Positions 15,681 to 22,929 of a DNA stretch of 24,267 bases are shown here, one piece after another. Source of the stretch: an uncultured Bacilli bacterium. Its GTDB lineage: Bacteria; Bacillota_I; Bacilli_A; RF39; UBA660. The translations under genes were made by a program, and so were the position numbers. Position 1 is the stretch's first letter; each line of letters starts with the position of its first letter. The stretch lies in the NCBI GenBank assembly GCA_948760655.1, contig CAQBKK010000011.1, positions 1-24,267 on the forward strand, read 5' to 3'. The notes below the pieces were generated by a model that did not search any database, was not told where the DNA came from, and saw nothing but the letters and a program-made list of their open reading frames with translations.

Positions 15681-17233
15681 TTATTTAAATGGAGTATGAA
15701 TTAATTTTACACTTTCCACAGGTACAAAGAATTCACGCTCTTCTATAGTAGTTGCGTATAGGTTTATATAAGTATACCCAATCACTTCATATCCTTTGCT
15801 CAAATAATATTCATAATCTTCCATATTGTTTACACTGACTTTATTTTCGCTATTTTTTAAACAAATAGAACTGATACATCTGTCTTCACTCGTTCCAAAG
15901 TAAGAAGAAACAGGGTTTTGTTTGTTGCTTAAATCTTCTAATGATTTATACACCTCTACATCATCATTTATTAATGTTGCATAATCTCCAATACTCGCTT
16001 CATAATAGTAATCATAGTATTCATTCGGCGATACTTCTAATCTTGCTTTTAGTTCTTTTAGTTTAAAAAAATATTCTAATTTTTTTAATAATTTATCATA
16101 ATCTCTATATAGATCAACTGGTTTATTAAATTCAAATGCATCATAAAATTCTACAGAAAGGTCATTACAATATATAATTTCTCCACGATTGTCTCCTTCT
16201 GGTCCAGGTCCATTATCTTCTTTAAACCATAAATATGTGACATTTTTTAAATCTTTAAATGCAGAAATATCTGTACAATTTAATTTACTTAAACTTATCC
16301 ATGAAGTATCTGGTACAGAAAAGTGCGTATTTTTAGTAATATCTGTATAAGAGAAACTTAAATGCAATTCTTTATTATTAGATTTTATTTTTATATTTCC
16401 TAATTCTCCCTTTACTCTATTATTATTCTCATCTCTATATGTATCATAAACATCGATATTAAAACTACTAATAGTTTCATTTAATGTTATATCTAAATCA
16501 AGTGGGTCTTTAAATCCATCCGCATAAATATATAGAGAATTTACATCTGTTTTTCCTAATAAGTTAAATTCTTCTTTCGTAATACCATTGTAAGCATTTT
16601 TATTCCATTGATTTAATGAAAAGGTATCAACATGAACGTTATTTTCTATAAAATATTCTAATAAATCCTTTAAATTTCCAGTATTTTCGCCCCAATAAAA
16701 ATATCTTACCTTACAAGCAGAAAAAATTTCTTTTGTCATATCTAAAGAGGTGTTTGATAAATACAATTGGTCGATTTTTTTGGAGAATCCAGAATAATTA
16801 AACCGACCATTACATTTGCTAAGATGTAATTTTTCAACATTTGGAAACATTTACTTTTGTACTATCAAATATTTCATTAAAATTATCAAATCCTAATTCT
16901 CTAATATTCGAAAAGTCAATTTTAGAAAAATCAATTTGATTTTCCAAATCTTCAATATATAAATCTTTTATATCAAGTACTTTGATTAGTAAATTTATTT
17001 TTTGATAAAATTCTTCTCTTACTTCTTTCGTTTTTTTCAATCTCTCTCTTCGGATAAATCCATAATGAATTAAAACTATCATTTACTATTTCTGTTTCTG
17101 GATTTCTTTCGATTTCTTCTGCTAACAATTTTTCTTGTTGTTTTTCTTCTTTTTTACAACTTGTCAAAGCTAATATTGTAGCTACACCTAAGGCACCTAT
17201 ATATTTTGTTTTTCTTATATTTTTAATAAACAT
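15681..17233 (-). pseudogene. Leucine-rich lipoprotein gene broken by two frameshifts
   Basis: Three successive minus-strand frames read as one protein of about 515 aa. Frame 1 (from ATG 17233) gives a lipoprotein signal (IGALGVATILALTSC, Cys26) and runs to about 17050. Frame 2 continues RERLKKTKEVREEFYQKIN through IRELGFDNFNEIFDSTKV. Frame 3 continues MFPNVEKLHLSKCNGRF to the stop at 15681. The first break falls in a (GA)4 run (17048-17041): one more GA gives a seamless PKRERLKKTKEV. The second falls at AAAGTAAATG near 16852, where an in-frame stop precedes the ATG and no ribosome site exists. Frame 3 has leucine-rich-like segments (VEKLHLSKCN, IDQLYLSNTSLD, VTYLWFKED) typical of surface-exposed lipoproteins. 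GGAGAG lies 5 nt before the first ATG. Family and ligand are unknown; sequencing error remains possible. Confidence 0.8.
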
Positions 17234-17244
17234 TTATACTCTCC

Positions 17245-17310
17245 TTTTTTAGCAAGGTATATTGTCCTCCTCCCCCGAACTTCTTGTCAATTAGAAATTT
17301 TGCTAAAAAA
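17245..17310. repeat. 11-bp inverted repeat bracketing the LRR lipoprotein promoter region
   Basis: TTTTTTAGCAA (17245-17255) and TTGCTAAAAAA (17300-17310) are perfect complements 44 bp apart. The interval contains a minus-strand TTGACA (17287-17282), an 18-nt spacer and GACAAT, a plausible promoter for the pseudogene. It also has an unusual G-rich run (GGGGGAGGAGG). One arm overlaps the murB terminator tract, the other the ribosome-site A-run, so the pairing may be incidental. Confidence 0.4.
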
Positions 17311-17337
17311 ACAAGAATCATTCTACAAATTCTTGTT
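17305..17337 (-). terminator. murB terminator
   Basis: AACAAGAAT and ATTCTTGTT form a perfect 9-bp stem with a 10-nt loop overlapping the murB stop codon, followed by a T run on the minus strand. Confidence 0.8.
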
Positions 17338-18208
17338 CAAAAACTAAATCAATATCATATTCTTTTTTTACCTGTTCTTTTATTTCTAAAATGAGTTCCT
17401 TTATATCTTTCCCTGTTGCATTTCCTTTATTAATAATGAAGTTGGCGTGTTTTTGACTTACCTCTGCATCTCCGATTTTTTTCCCTTTTAATCCTAATCC
17501 ATCAATCAATTCCCAAGCGGATTTTCCTTCTGGATTACGAAATATACTTCCTGCTGATGGATATTCTAAGGGTTGCGAGGCAAGTCTTTTTTCTCTTCTA
17601 TTTTTAATTGTTTCTTCTATAGTTTTTTTATCACCCTTTTCTAAAAAAAGTTCTACTTCTAAACAAATATAATCATTTTTATATTGCAATCCTGAACTAC
17701 GATATTTAAATGCTAAGTCTTTGTTTGTGTATTCTACAATTTCATACTCTGGGGTTAAGATTTTGGCTTTTGTTACTACTTTGCTCATATCAGAAAGATA
17801 CGCTCCAGCGTTATTTACTAATGATCCTCCAACACTACCTGGAATACCTGTTGCCCATTCCATTCCTGTATACCCTAGATTGGATACTTCTAAGGCAAGT
17901 TTCATTAAAGAGTATCCAGCTCCTACTGTTATTTTATTTTCATCAATTTTTAAATGGTTCAGTTTATCTAGTTTAATTAAAACACCCTCATAGTTTGGAT
18001 TAACAAAGATTAAATTAGAACCCTTACCAATCACTTTGTATTTTATTTGTTCCTGATGCAAAAATTTTACTAATGTAATTAAGTCTTCCACAGAATTTGG
18101 GATAACTAAAAAGGCTACGTTTGCGCTTACTTTAAATGTTGTGTAATCTTTAACATCCACATTTTCTAGTATTTCTCCGATATGTAAATTCTCTAGTTTT
18201 TCTTTCAT
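17318..18208 (-). CDS. murB: UDP-N-acetylenolpyruvoylglucosamine reductase MurB
   Basis: Cytoplasmic FAD-dependent, NADPH-using enzyme that makes UDP-N-acetylmuramic acid, the substrate of MurC. The 296-aa protein has the FAD-binding VIGKGSNLIF (59-68), the EWATGIPGSVGGSLVNNAGAY block, FKYRSSGLQ (substrate Arg170) and PSAGSIFRNP with the proton-donor Ser221. It ends in an acidic QEFVE where the catalytic Glu is expected. Length and the short form lacking the type I insertion fit type II MurB. AAGGAG lies 10 nt before the ATG. It follows the EamA transporter gene by 34 bp on the same strand, probably co-transcribed, and ends in a terminator. Confidence 0.97.
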   Translation of the reverse strand: MKEKLENLHIGEILENVDVKDYTTFKVSANVAFLVIPNSVEDLITLVKFLHQEQIKYKVIGKGSNLIFVNPNYEGVLIKLDKLNHLKIDENKITVGAGYSLMKLALEVSNLGYTGMEWATGIPGSVGGSLVNNAGAYLSDMSKVVTKAKILTPEYEIVEYTNKDLAFKYRSSGLQYKNDYICLEVELFLEKGDKKTIEETIKNRREKRLASQPLEYPSAGSIFRNPEGKSAWELIDGLGLKGKKIGDAEVSQKHANFIINKGNATGKDIKELILEIKEQVKKEYDIDLVFEQEFVE

Positions 18209-18242
18209 ACAATTACTTCTCCTTTATACACTTTATTCTAAA

Positions 18243-19124
18243 TTAACTTATAAAAGTCATAAGAGTGATGCAGATAACTCCAACAATTAAAGAAACAATT
18301 TTTTTCCAATTCATTTTATCTGTTTTTCTTATAACAGAGATTACCACAACAAAGAATAATTGTAGTTTCATAATTAAAGTGATTAATATGGGTGTTCCAC
18401 TATTATAAGCAAGAGTACTTAAAATACTTGTAATGGCATAGATGAAACCTAATAAAACAATGGTTTGTAAAAATGTTTTTTTATGACTTCCCTCTAATTT
18501 TTCTACACGATTTTTTTTCTTTTCTCTTTTAAATAAAAAATAATAAATAGGTATGGCTAGTAAATAAAATACTAAATTGATTCCGTATTCATTGGCTCCT
18601 TTACTTCCAGCAAGTTTTAAAAAATATGGTTCTGATGCGTAAAAGATGGTGGATGTAATTAAAATAAATATATTTTTTAAGTCAATTTTTTTATTTTTGA
18701 TTTCACCTTTCATTTTATTGGTTTCGTAGGAAAATATATAAATGGATATAAAGAAGATAGCAAAAAGGATTAAAAATATTGGTTTTGGTTTGATATAACC
18801 TAAAAAGATATCACAAAGTAGGACTAAAAATAAGCTCCCTGAATCAATGAGATTTGCAAGTCCAATAGGTAGTGTTTGAATGGCTTTGGCATAACAAAAG
18901 TCTCCACCAATCATGGCTAGTGTATAAAGAAGAACAACTCCTAAAGAAATAATAGACATTTCGATACTATTAAATAAAGAAAATAGCACAATAAATATTC
19001 CTGTTGTTACATTCATATAAAACAAATATTGCATTTCATTAAATGTAAGAAGTAATTTTTCTTCTAATGTATCACCAATGGAATGAATGGTACTCCATAA
19101 AAATGCAGCATTTTTTCCTTTCAT
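18243..19124 (-). CDS. EamA/DMT-family transporter
   Basis: Integral membrane permease of the drug/metabolite transporter superfamily; the substrate cannot be told from sequence. The 293-aa protein has about ten hydrophobic helices in two halves (helices end near 140, then a basic loop ETNKMKGEIKNKKIDLKN, and five more). Family-like features include FCYAKAIQTLPIGLANLIDSGSLFLVLL in the first half and STLAYNSGTPILITLIMKLQLFFVVV in the second, which correspond to the conserved EamA repeat ends. AAGGTG lies 7 nt before the ATG, and an extended -10 promoter lies at 19155-19147. It probably forms an operon with murB. Confidence 0.85.
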   Translation of the reverse strand: MKGKNAAFLWSTIHSIGDTLEEKLLLTFNEMQYLFYMNVTTGIFIVLFSLFNSIEMSIISLGVVLLYTLAMIGGDFCYAKAIQTLPIGLANLIDSGSLFLVLLCDIFLGYIKPKPIFLILFAIFFISIYIFSYETNKMKGEIKNKKIDLKNIFILITSTIFYASEPYFLKLAGSKGANEYGINLVFYLLAIPIYYFLFKREKKKNRVEKLEGSHKKTFLQTIVLLGFIYAITSILSTLAYNSGTPILITLIMKLQLFFVVVISVIRKTDKMNWKKIVSLIVGVICITLMTFIS

Positions 19125-19146
19125 ATTTTCACCTTACTTCTCTTTT

Positions 19147-19155
19147 ATTGTATCA
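19147..19155 (-). promoter_or_regulatory. Extended -10 promoter of the EamA-murB unit
   Basis: TGATACAAT on the minus strand (TG-extended -10, TACAAT), 22 nt before the ATG. The -35 is weak. Confidence 0.45.
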
Positions 19156-19187
19156 TAGATTTTTGATTTCACGTTATATTCTCATAT

Positions 19188-19210
19188 AAAAAATCGCATT
19201 TCTGCAATTT
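19188..19210 (-). terminator. Terminator with GAAA tetraloop
   Basis: On the minus strand AAATTGCA and TGCGATTT (one G-U) pair around a GAAA tetraloop, followed by TTTTTT. It lies 5 nt past the end of a small degraded reading frame and upstream of the EamA promoter, so it ends a separate minus-strand transcript. Confidence 0.7.
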
Positions 19211-19214
19211 CTTT

Positions 19215-19385
19215 TTAGTGCCATAATGAAAATTTTTTTGTCATATCTTTTACTTTACAAATACAAGAATCTTCTTCTATTATTTTTAGTTTTATATCTT
19301 ATTTCATTTATATAACTCATTTTACCATAAAATTCAATTTTTTGTTACTGTATCCATTTGCTTTGTTAAATCTTACCAGTTGCAT
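19215..19385 (-). pseudogene. Possible decayed small gene (about 56 codons) opposite the polymerase promoter
   Basis: Low certainty. An ATG at 19385 follows AAGGAAGGAAGA, a strong ribosome site. It reads MQLVRFNKANGYSNKKLNF before a stop at 19317. Shifting frame once gives YGKMSYINEIRYKTK, and shifting again gives IIEEDSCICKVKDMTKKF ending SLWH-stop at 19215, right before a good terminator. A ribosome site at one end, a terminator at the other and coding-like sequence between suggest a small gene with two frameshifts, or a 22-aa peptide followed by non-coding RNA. Its TATAAC -10 (19405-19400) overlaps the polymerase -10 on the other strand. No homologue is recognised. Confidence 0.35.
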
Positions 19386-19407
19386 TCTTCCTTCCTTTTG
19401 TTATAAT
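19380..19407 (+). promoter_or_regulatory. Promoter of the Y-family polymerase operon
   Basis: TTGCAT (19380-19385), 16-nt spacer, TATAAT (19402-19407). GGAG (19428-19431) lies 7 nt before the ATG at 19439. Confidence 0.7.
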
Positions 19408-19414
19408 TCTTATG

Positions 19415-19428
19415 TAAACTTTTGTTCG
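19415..19428 (+). promoter_or_regulatory. LexA/DinR-like SOS box
   Basis: TAAAC-TTTT-GTTCG matches the Firmicute LexA operator CGAAC-N4-GTTCG at 8 of 10 defined positions, with the right half-site perfect. It lies over the expected transcription start of the polymerase operon, a usual repressor position. It suggests DNA-damage induction of the three genes downstream. Confidence 0.55.
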
Positions 19429-19438
19429 GAGTGATGAT

Positions 19439-20686
19439 ATGAAAAATCATTTTTTATGTATTGATTTAAAAAGTTTTTTTGCCTCTTGCGAATGTATTGA
19501 AAGAGGTCTTGATCCTTTTACAACGCCTTTAGTAGTTGCGAATAAAAATCAAGGAAGTGGTGCCATTACCTTAGCAGTTACACCTTATTTAAAAAGTTTA
19601 GGTGTAAAGGGACGTACTCGTCTTTATGAAATCCCTAAAAATATTAAATACACGATTGTAAACCCAAGGATGAAACTCTATATGGAAAAATCTCGAGATG
19701 TAGTAAGTATTTATCTTGATTATGTTTCTGAGGAAGACTTGCATATTTATTCGATTGATGAATGTTTTTTAGATGTGACTCCTTATCTTACTTTGTATAA
19801 GAAAACAGATTATGCACTCGCTTTAGAAATATTAAAGATGGTTGAAGATAAAACAGGCCTTACTGCCACTTGTGGAATTGGACCAAATATGTTGCTTGCA
19901 AAAGTAGCTATGGATATTGATGCCAAACATAGTCCAGATTGTATTGCTAAATGGACAGAAAAAGATATTCCCACCAAATTATGGTCGATTACTCCCCTAT
20001 CTAAAATGTGGGGAATTGGAAATCGTATGGAAAAAAGATTAAATAACATAGGTATTTTTTCGATTGGAGATTTAGCTTTATATGACAAAAACAAATTAAA
20101 AGATAAATTTGGAATAATGGGTTTAGAATTATGGAATCACGCCAATGGGATAGATTCTTCTAAAATAAGTGATTTTAAAACTTTGGCTCAGGAGAAATCC
20201 TTTAGTCATAGTCAAGTTTTATTTAAAGATTATTATTTAGAAAATACCCCTTTAATTATTGAGGAAATGGTGGAAGTCATTGCTAGTAGAATGCGAGCAA
20301 GCCATTATGAATCTTCTTCTATTGGACTAGGAATTGGTTATTCTAAAAAAGTGGGTGGTGGATTTTTTCATACTACAAAGTTAGAAGTTCCTACAAGTGA
20401 CACAAAAACAATTTTACAAATTTGTCTTTTACTATTTGAACGATATACAGAGGATTTTCCTATTCGGAAGATTACCATTAGTTGTTGCAGATTGAGTAAA
20501 AAGTTAGGAACCCAGTTATCTATTTTTGAGTCTTATGAAGATACTTTAAAAAAGGAAAATTATAACAAAACTATTGATGAAGTAAAAAATAAATTTGGAA
20601 AAAATAGTCTACTGAAAGCTTCTAGTTTGCTTCCAGATTCTACTGCTATTTCTCGTAATAAAAAGATTGGAGGCCATCATGAATAA
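19439..20686 (+). CDS. Y-family translesion DNA polymerase, UvrX/YqjW (UmuC) type
   Basis: Low-fidelity polymerase that copies past DNA lesions. The 415-aa protein has the first catalytic Asp in HFLCIDLKSFFASCECIERGLDP (D9) and the second acidic pair in YSIDECFLDVT (D107, E108). KVAMDIDAKHSPDCIAKW and the helix-hairpin-helix LWSITPLSKMWGIGNRMEKRLNNIGI follow, then a little-finger domain ending in QLSIF (359-363), a beta-clamp-binding peptide. The N-terminal wording (CIDLKSFFAS, ERGLDPF) fits the UvrX/YqjW group rather than DinB. It overlaps the following YolD-like gene by 8 nt, the same pairing as in Bacillus uvrX-yolD and yqjW-yqjX. A promoter and LexA-like box lie upstream. Confidence 0.94.
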   Translation: MKNHFLCIDLKSFFASCECIERGLDPFTTPLVVANKNQGSGAITLAVTPYLKSLGVKGRTRLYEIPKNIKYTIVNPRMKLYMEKSRDVVSIYLDYVSEEDLHIYSIDECFLDVTPYLTLYKKTDYALALEILKMVEDKTGLTATCGIGPNMLLAKVAMDIDAKHSPDCIAKWTEKDIPTKLWSITPLSKMWGIGNRMEKRLNNIGIFSIGDLALYDKNKLKDKFGIMGLELWNHANGIDSSKISDFKTLAQEKSFSHSQVLFKDYYLENTPLIIEEMVEVIASRMRASHYESSSIGLGIGYSKKVGGGFFHTTKLEVPTSDTKTILQICLLLFERYTEDFPIRKITISCCRLSKKLGTQLSIFESYEDTLKKENYNKTIDEVKNKFGKNSLLKASSLLPDSTAISRNKKIGGHHE

Positions 20687-20996
20687 TGATCGTGGCATGA
20701 TAAAATGGATACCTTTTTCTAGTTTGGTAGGACAAAAAAATATGATGGCGGATTTAATAGTAGAAAAACAAAAGATAAAGAAACCGATTCTTTCTTTGGA
20801 GCAACAGCAAGAGATTGAAGAAAAATTAGTTGAAGCTTTTTACGAACAGATGCCTGCTACTTTTCAAATTTATAAAAATAGCAGAGTTATTTCTATTACT
20901 TCTACTATTTTAGAGTTAGATTGTACGTATAAAAAAATTATATTAACGAATCATCTGGTTCTTTTGTTTGGACAGATTCTAAATATTGTATTATAA
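20679..20996 (+). CDS. YolD-like protein
   Basis: Small partner-like protein found next to UvrX/YqjW polymerases; its biochemical role is not established. The 105-aa protein starts NNDRGMIKWIPFSSLVGQK, the characteristic RGxIKWxPF opening of YolD-like proteins. It continues with a charged helix (LSLEQQQEIEEKLVEAF) and a predicted beta-rich end. The ATG at 20679 has GGAGG 5 nt upstream; the longer frame from a TTG at 20667 is less likely. It overlaps the polymerase stop by 8 nt, so it is translationally coupled. Confidence 0.9.
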   Translation: MNNDRGMIKWIPFSSLVGQKNMMADLIVEKQKIKKPILSLEQQQEIEEKLVEAFYEQMPATFQIYKNSRVISITSTILELDCTYKKIILTNHLVLLFGQILNIVL

Positions 20997-21017
20997 TAAC
21001 TGAGTTGGAGGTTGGTT

Positions 21018-21971
21018 ATGCATATTTATTACTATTATAAGGATGGTTATGTTTATGTAATGAATAATAACCACAAGTTATATCGCTATATGGTAACTAA
21101 TAATATAGAACTTATTTTAAATACCGAAAATTTAATTATAGAATATACAAAAATTCTTAAAGAAGAACCTGTGCAATATCGTTTTAAAGTTTTAAAAGAA
21201 TTCAATTTTAAAGAACAGTATAATTTAAGTCAATTTTTATTATATTTAGGTTTGGTTCAACATCAATACTTTCCTAACAACGGGACTTTATTTTATTTTA
21301 TAGAATTACTTGGTATGTTAAATATTAATCACTATTATTCTTTATACAAAGAAAAAAATGACTCCGAATTATTTATATATGAAAGACTTTTAGAAGAATT
21401 GTTACAAGATTTAGAAGAACAATTAGAGTTTTTAAATCGTATAAGTCCTTATTCTAAAGAAGAAGTTTCTTATGAATTTATAGACTCTACTTGTGAAAAA
21501 CATTATATTCAATCTATTGAAAGCCTTACAGAAATCTATGACGATGAAATTGATTTTCTTTTGGAAGCTAATATTTCACCAACTAAATTCTTTAACGACT
21601 CTATACTTCAGAATATAGAAATTCCTTTAGATCCAGATTGTCAGCAGTACATTTATAAAAAAAGAAGGTTTCTTTATCAAATATATCAAGAATGTTCTGA
21701 TACAATAAAGGCAAGAAAAAAATTTGTTTCTTTGCATAGGCAATATACCCTTGCTACTAACAATGTTCTTGGCCTATTACCAGCTGTTTTTGTATTGGAA
21801 CTTTTAAGAAAAAATTTTCATTCGGATATTCCTAGTGCTTTTTATTCCACTTTTGATTTGTTTCTTCTTTTGGAGTTATTTTATAATGGAAGTTTACTAT
21901 TACGAAAAAGAAAAGAATTAAAAAATACAGAAGTTCCGATTTTAAGTTTGCGAAAAAGAAAGAATGATTAA
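21018..21971 (+). CDS. Uncharacterised protein, third gene of the polymerase operon
   Basis: Not recognised. It is 317 aa from the ATG at 21018, which has GGAGG 6 nt upstream (a TTG at 21012 is in frame but lacks that spacing). The N-terminus (HIYYYYKDGYVYVMNNNHKLYRYMV) is Tyr-rich and beta-like. The middle is acidic and helical (ERLLEELLQDLEEQLEFLNR, LTEIYDDEIDFLLEAN). The C-terminal third has a hydrophobic stretch (NVLGLLPAVFVLELL and FDLFLLLELF) that could pack as helices or touch the membrane, then a very basic tail (LLLRKRKELK, SLRKRKND). It lies 21 bp after the YolD-like gene with no terminator between, so it is probably co-transcribed and SOS-controlled. Confidence 0.75.
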   Translation: MHIYYYYKDGYVYVMNNNHKLYRYMVTNNIELILNTENLIIEYTKILKEEPVQYRFKVLKEFNFKEQYNLSQFLLYLGLVQHQYFPNNGTLFYFIELLGMLNINHYYSLYKEKNDSELFIYERLLEELLQDLEEQLEFLNRISPYSKEEVSYEFIDSTCEKHYIQSIESLTEIYDDEIDFLLEANISPTKFFNDSILQNIEIPLDPDCQQYIYKKRRFLYQIYQECSDTIKARKKFVSLHRQYTLATNNVLGLLPAVFVLELLRKNFHSDIPSAFYSTFDLFLLLELFYNGSLLLRKRKELKNTEVPILSLRKRKND

Positions 21972-21972
21972 T

Positions 21973-22002
21973 AAAAAAACAACTATTTTTACTTAGGTTG
22001 TT
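21973..22002 (-). terminator. Terminator of the gene ending at 21989
   Basis: On the minus strand AACAACCTA and TAGTTGTT pair (one bulge) and are followed by TTTTTTT (21979-21973). It overlaps the last codons of the gene and separates it from the convergent polymerase operon. Confidence 0.65.
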
Positions 22003-22414
22003 CAGATATTAATTGTTTTTTTCTTGTACAATTCGTTGTAAACTCTCTATTCTCTAAAGAATTATTACTATCAAATAATTTAATTCCTACAAAATCTAAA
22101 GCGTTTTTCATTTGTGAAGCTATAAATAATTCAATAGGTAGGCTACTTAAATGTTTATACATATCTTCTATAGCATTAGCATCGGGCTTTATAACAACAT
22201 AAAGATGTCTATCTTTTTTACTGACCAATGAGAAGAATAGATTATTTTCGATTATTGGTTTTCTTTCTATTTCTGCAATTCCTTCTAAATTTTTTTTAAT
22301 GATTTTTTCATAATCTATAAGTTGGTTATAAGGAATAACTACATTTTTCTTTCCTATATAACAATAAAATAAATATAAAGCAACTATATCCTTAAAATAA
22401 ACTTTTTTTTTCAT
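21989..22414 (-). CDS. Uncharacterised small protein
   Basis: Not recognised. It is 141 aa from the ATG at 22414, chosen because AAAGGA lies 7 nt upstream; an upstream GTG at 22447 would add 11 residues. The protein starts KKKVYFKDIVALYLFYCYIGKK, a moderately hydrophobic helix. A mixed alpha/beta region follows (FFSLVSKKDRHLYVVIKPDANAIEDMYKHL), then a polar tail (NREFTTNCTRKKQLISEQPK). An 8-codon frame (MEKERKNI) ends in an ATGA overlap with this start and might be a coupling leader. A candidate promoter with an inverted repeat lies about 180 nt upstream. Confidence 0.65.
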   Translation of the reverse strand: MKKKVYFKDIVALYLFYCYIGKKNVVIPYNQLIDYEKIIKKNLEGIAEIERKPIIENNLFFSLVSKKDRHLYVVIKPDANAIEDMYKHLSSLPIELFIASQMKNALDFVGIKLFDSNNSLENREFTTNCTRKKQLISEQPK

Positions 22415-22580
22415 ATATTTTTCCTTTCTTTTTCCATTAAAACACACCCTTTAATAGTTTTCAAATTGCAAATTTTGGTAATTGCCCTAGTAAAAAATAG
22501 AATTTGTTTCTACCAAATTTACAAATTGATTAAGCAGAATTCATAAATTGGTACATTTTTCATTTTTTTATTTCTTTTTT

Positions 22581-22617
22581 TTGACAATTTTATTATACTC
22601 CCCTCGACTTTTGTCAA
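22581..22617 (-). promoter_or_regulatory. Promoter-like site flanked by a 7-bp inverted repeat
   Basis: TTGACAA (22581-22587) and TTGTCAA (22611-22617) form a perfect inverted repeat around a minus-strand TATAAT (22597-22592). On the minus strand the outer arm reads TTGACA, a perfect -35, but only 14 nt from the -10 instead of 17. The arrangement resembles a repressor- or activator-controlled promoter for the gene at 22414. Confidence 0.35.
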
Positions 22618-22674
22618 TATATATGTTTTTTTCTAATTTTATATCTTCTATTTTTTATTTTCTTTTTCTAATAT

Positions 22675-22807
22675 GTGATAAAAATAAAGTATGAAGAATT
22701 AAAGGGATTAAACGATACCATGTTCAAAAAAAGCTTATCAACTAAGATACGGACTTGAATTATTTGATTCTACTACAAGTAGAGCAATAGAACAAGTAAA
22801 CAATTAA
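22675..22807 (+). pseudogene. C-terminal remnant of an unidentified gene, frameshifted
   Basis: The plus strand reads KYEELKGLNDTMFKK in one frame to a 7-A run (22726-22732), then AYQLRYGLELFDSTTSRA and EQVNN-stop in the next. With six As instead of seven the two join as one coding-like segment of about 43 codons ending at 22807. No ribosome site or start precedes it, so it looks like the tail of a larger lost gene. The family is not recognised. Confidence 0.4.
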
Positions 22808-22819
22808 TTAATGAAAATT

Positions 22820-22856
22820 AACAGAATTCTGTTAGAACATTTAATTTTTATGTTCT
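22820..22856. repeat. 14-bp palindrome plus adjacent hairpin
   Basis: AACAGAATTCTGTT (22820-22833) is a perfect palindrome. It directly abuts AGAACAT/ATGTTCT (22834-22840, 22850-22856), a 7-bp stem with a 9-nt loop. The pair could terminate the remnant gene on the plus strand (CTTTATCATTTTT follows) or the kinase transcript on the minus strand. Confidence 0.5.
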
Positions 22857-22929
22857 CTTTATCATTTTTGCTTAACTACTTAATTTTACAAGAAATCTAA
22901 GATTGATTCTATAAATTAAATACAAGAAT

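Larger units (their letters stand above)
19125..19438. other. Divergent spacer between the EamA gene and the Y-family polymerase gene
   Basis: 314 bp holding, from left to right, the EamA promoter (19147-19155), a minus-strand terminator (19188-19210), a decayed small gene (19215-19385, minus), the polymerase promoter (19380-19407) and a LexA-like box (19415-19428). Confidence 0.6.
22415..22929. other. Long spacer with a gene remnant and tandem hairpins
   Basis: 515 bp without an intact gene. It includes an inverted-repeat promoter candidate (22581-22617), a frameshifted C-terminal gene fragment (22675-22807, plus strand), a perfect 14-bp palindrome (22820-22833) and a 7-bp-stem hairpin (22834-22856). 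22448-22580 and 22860-22929 are A/T-rich with nothing recognised. Confidence 0.5.

Noticed and set aside
15681..16850. Reading the 389-codon frame as an independent gene starting at 16850
   Set aside because: No ribosome site precedes it, an in-frame stop touches its ATG, and the upstream frames continue the same protein from a lipoprotein signal. A frameshifted single gene explains all three frames.
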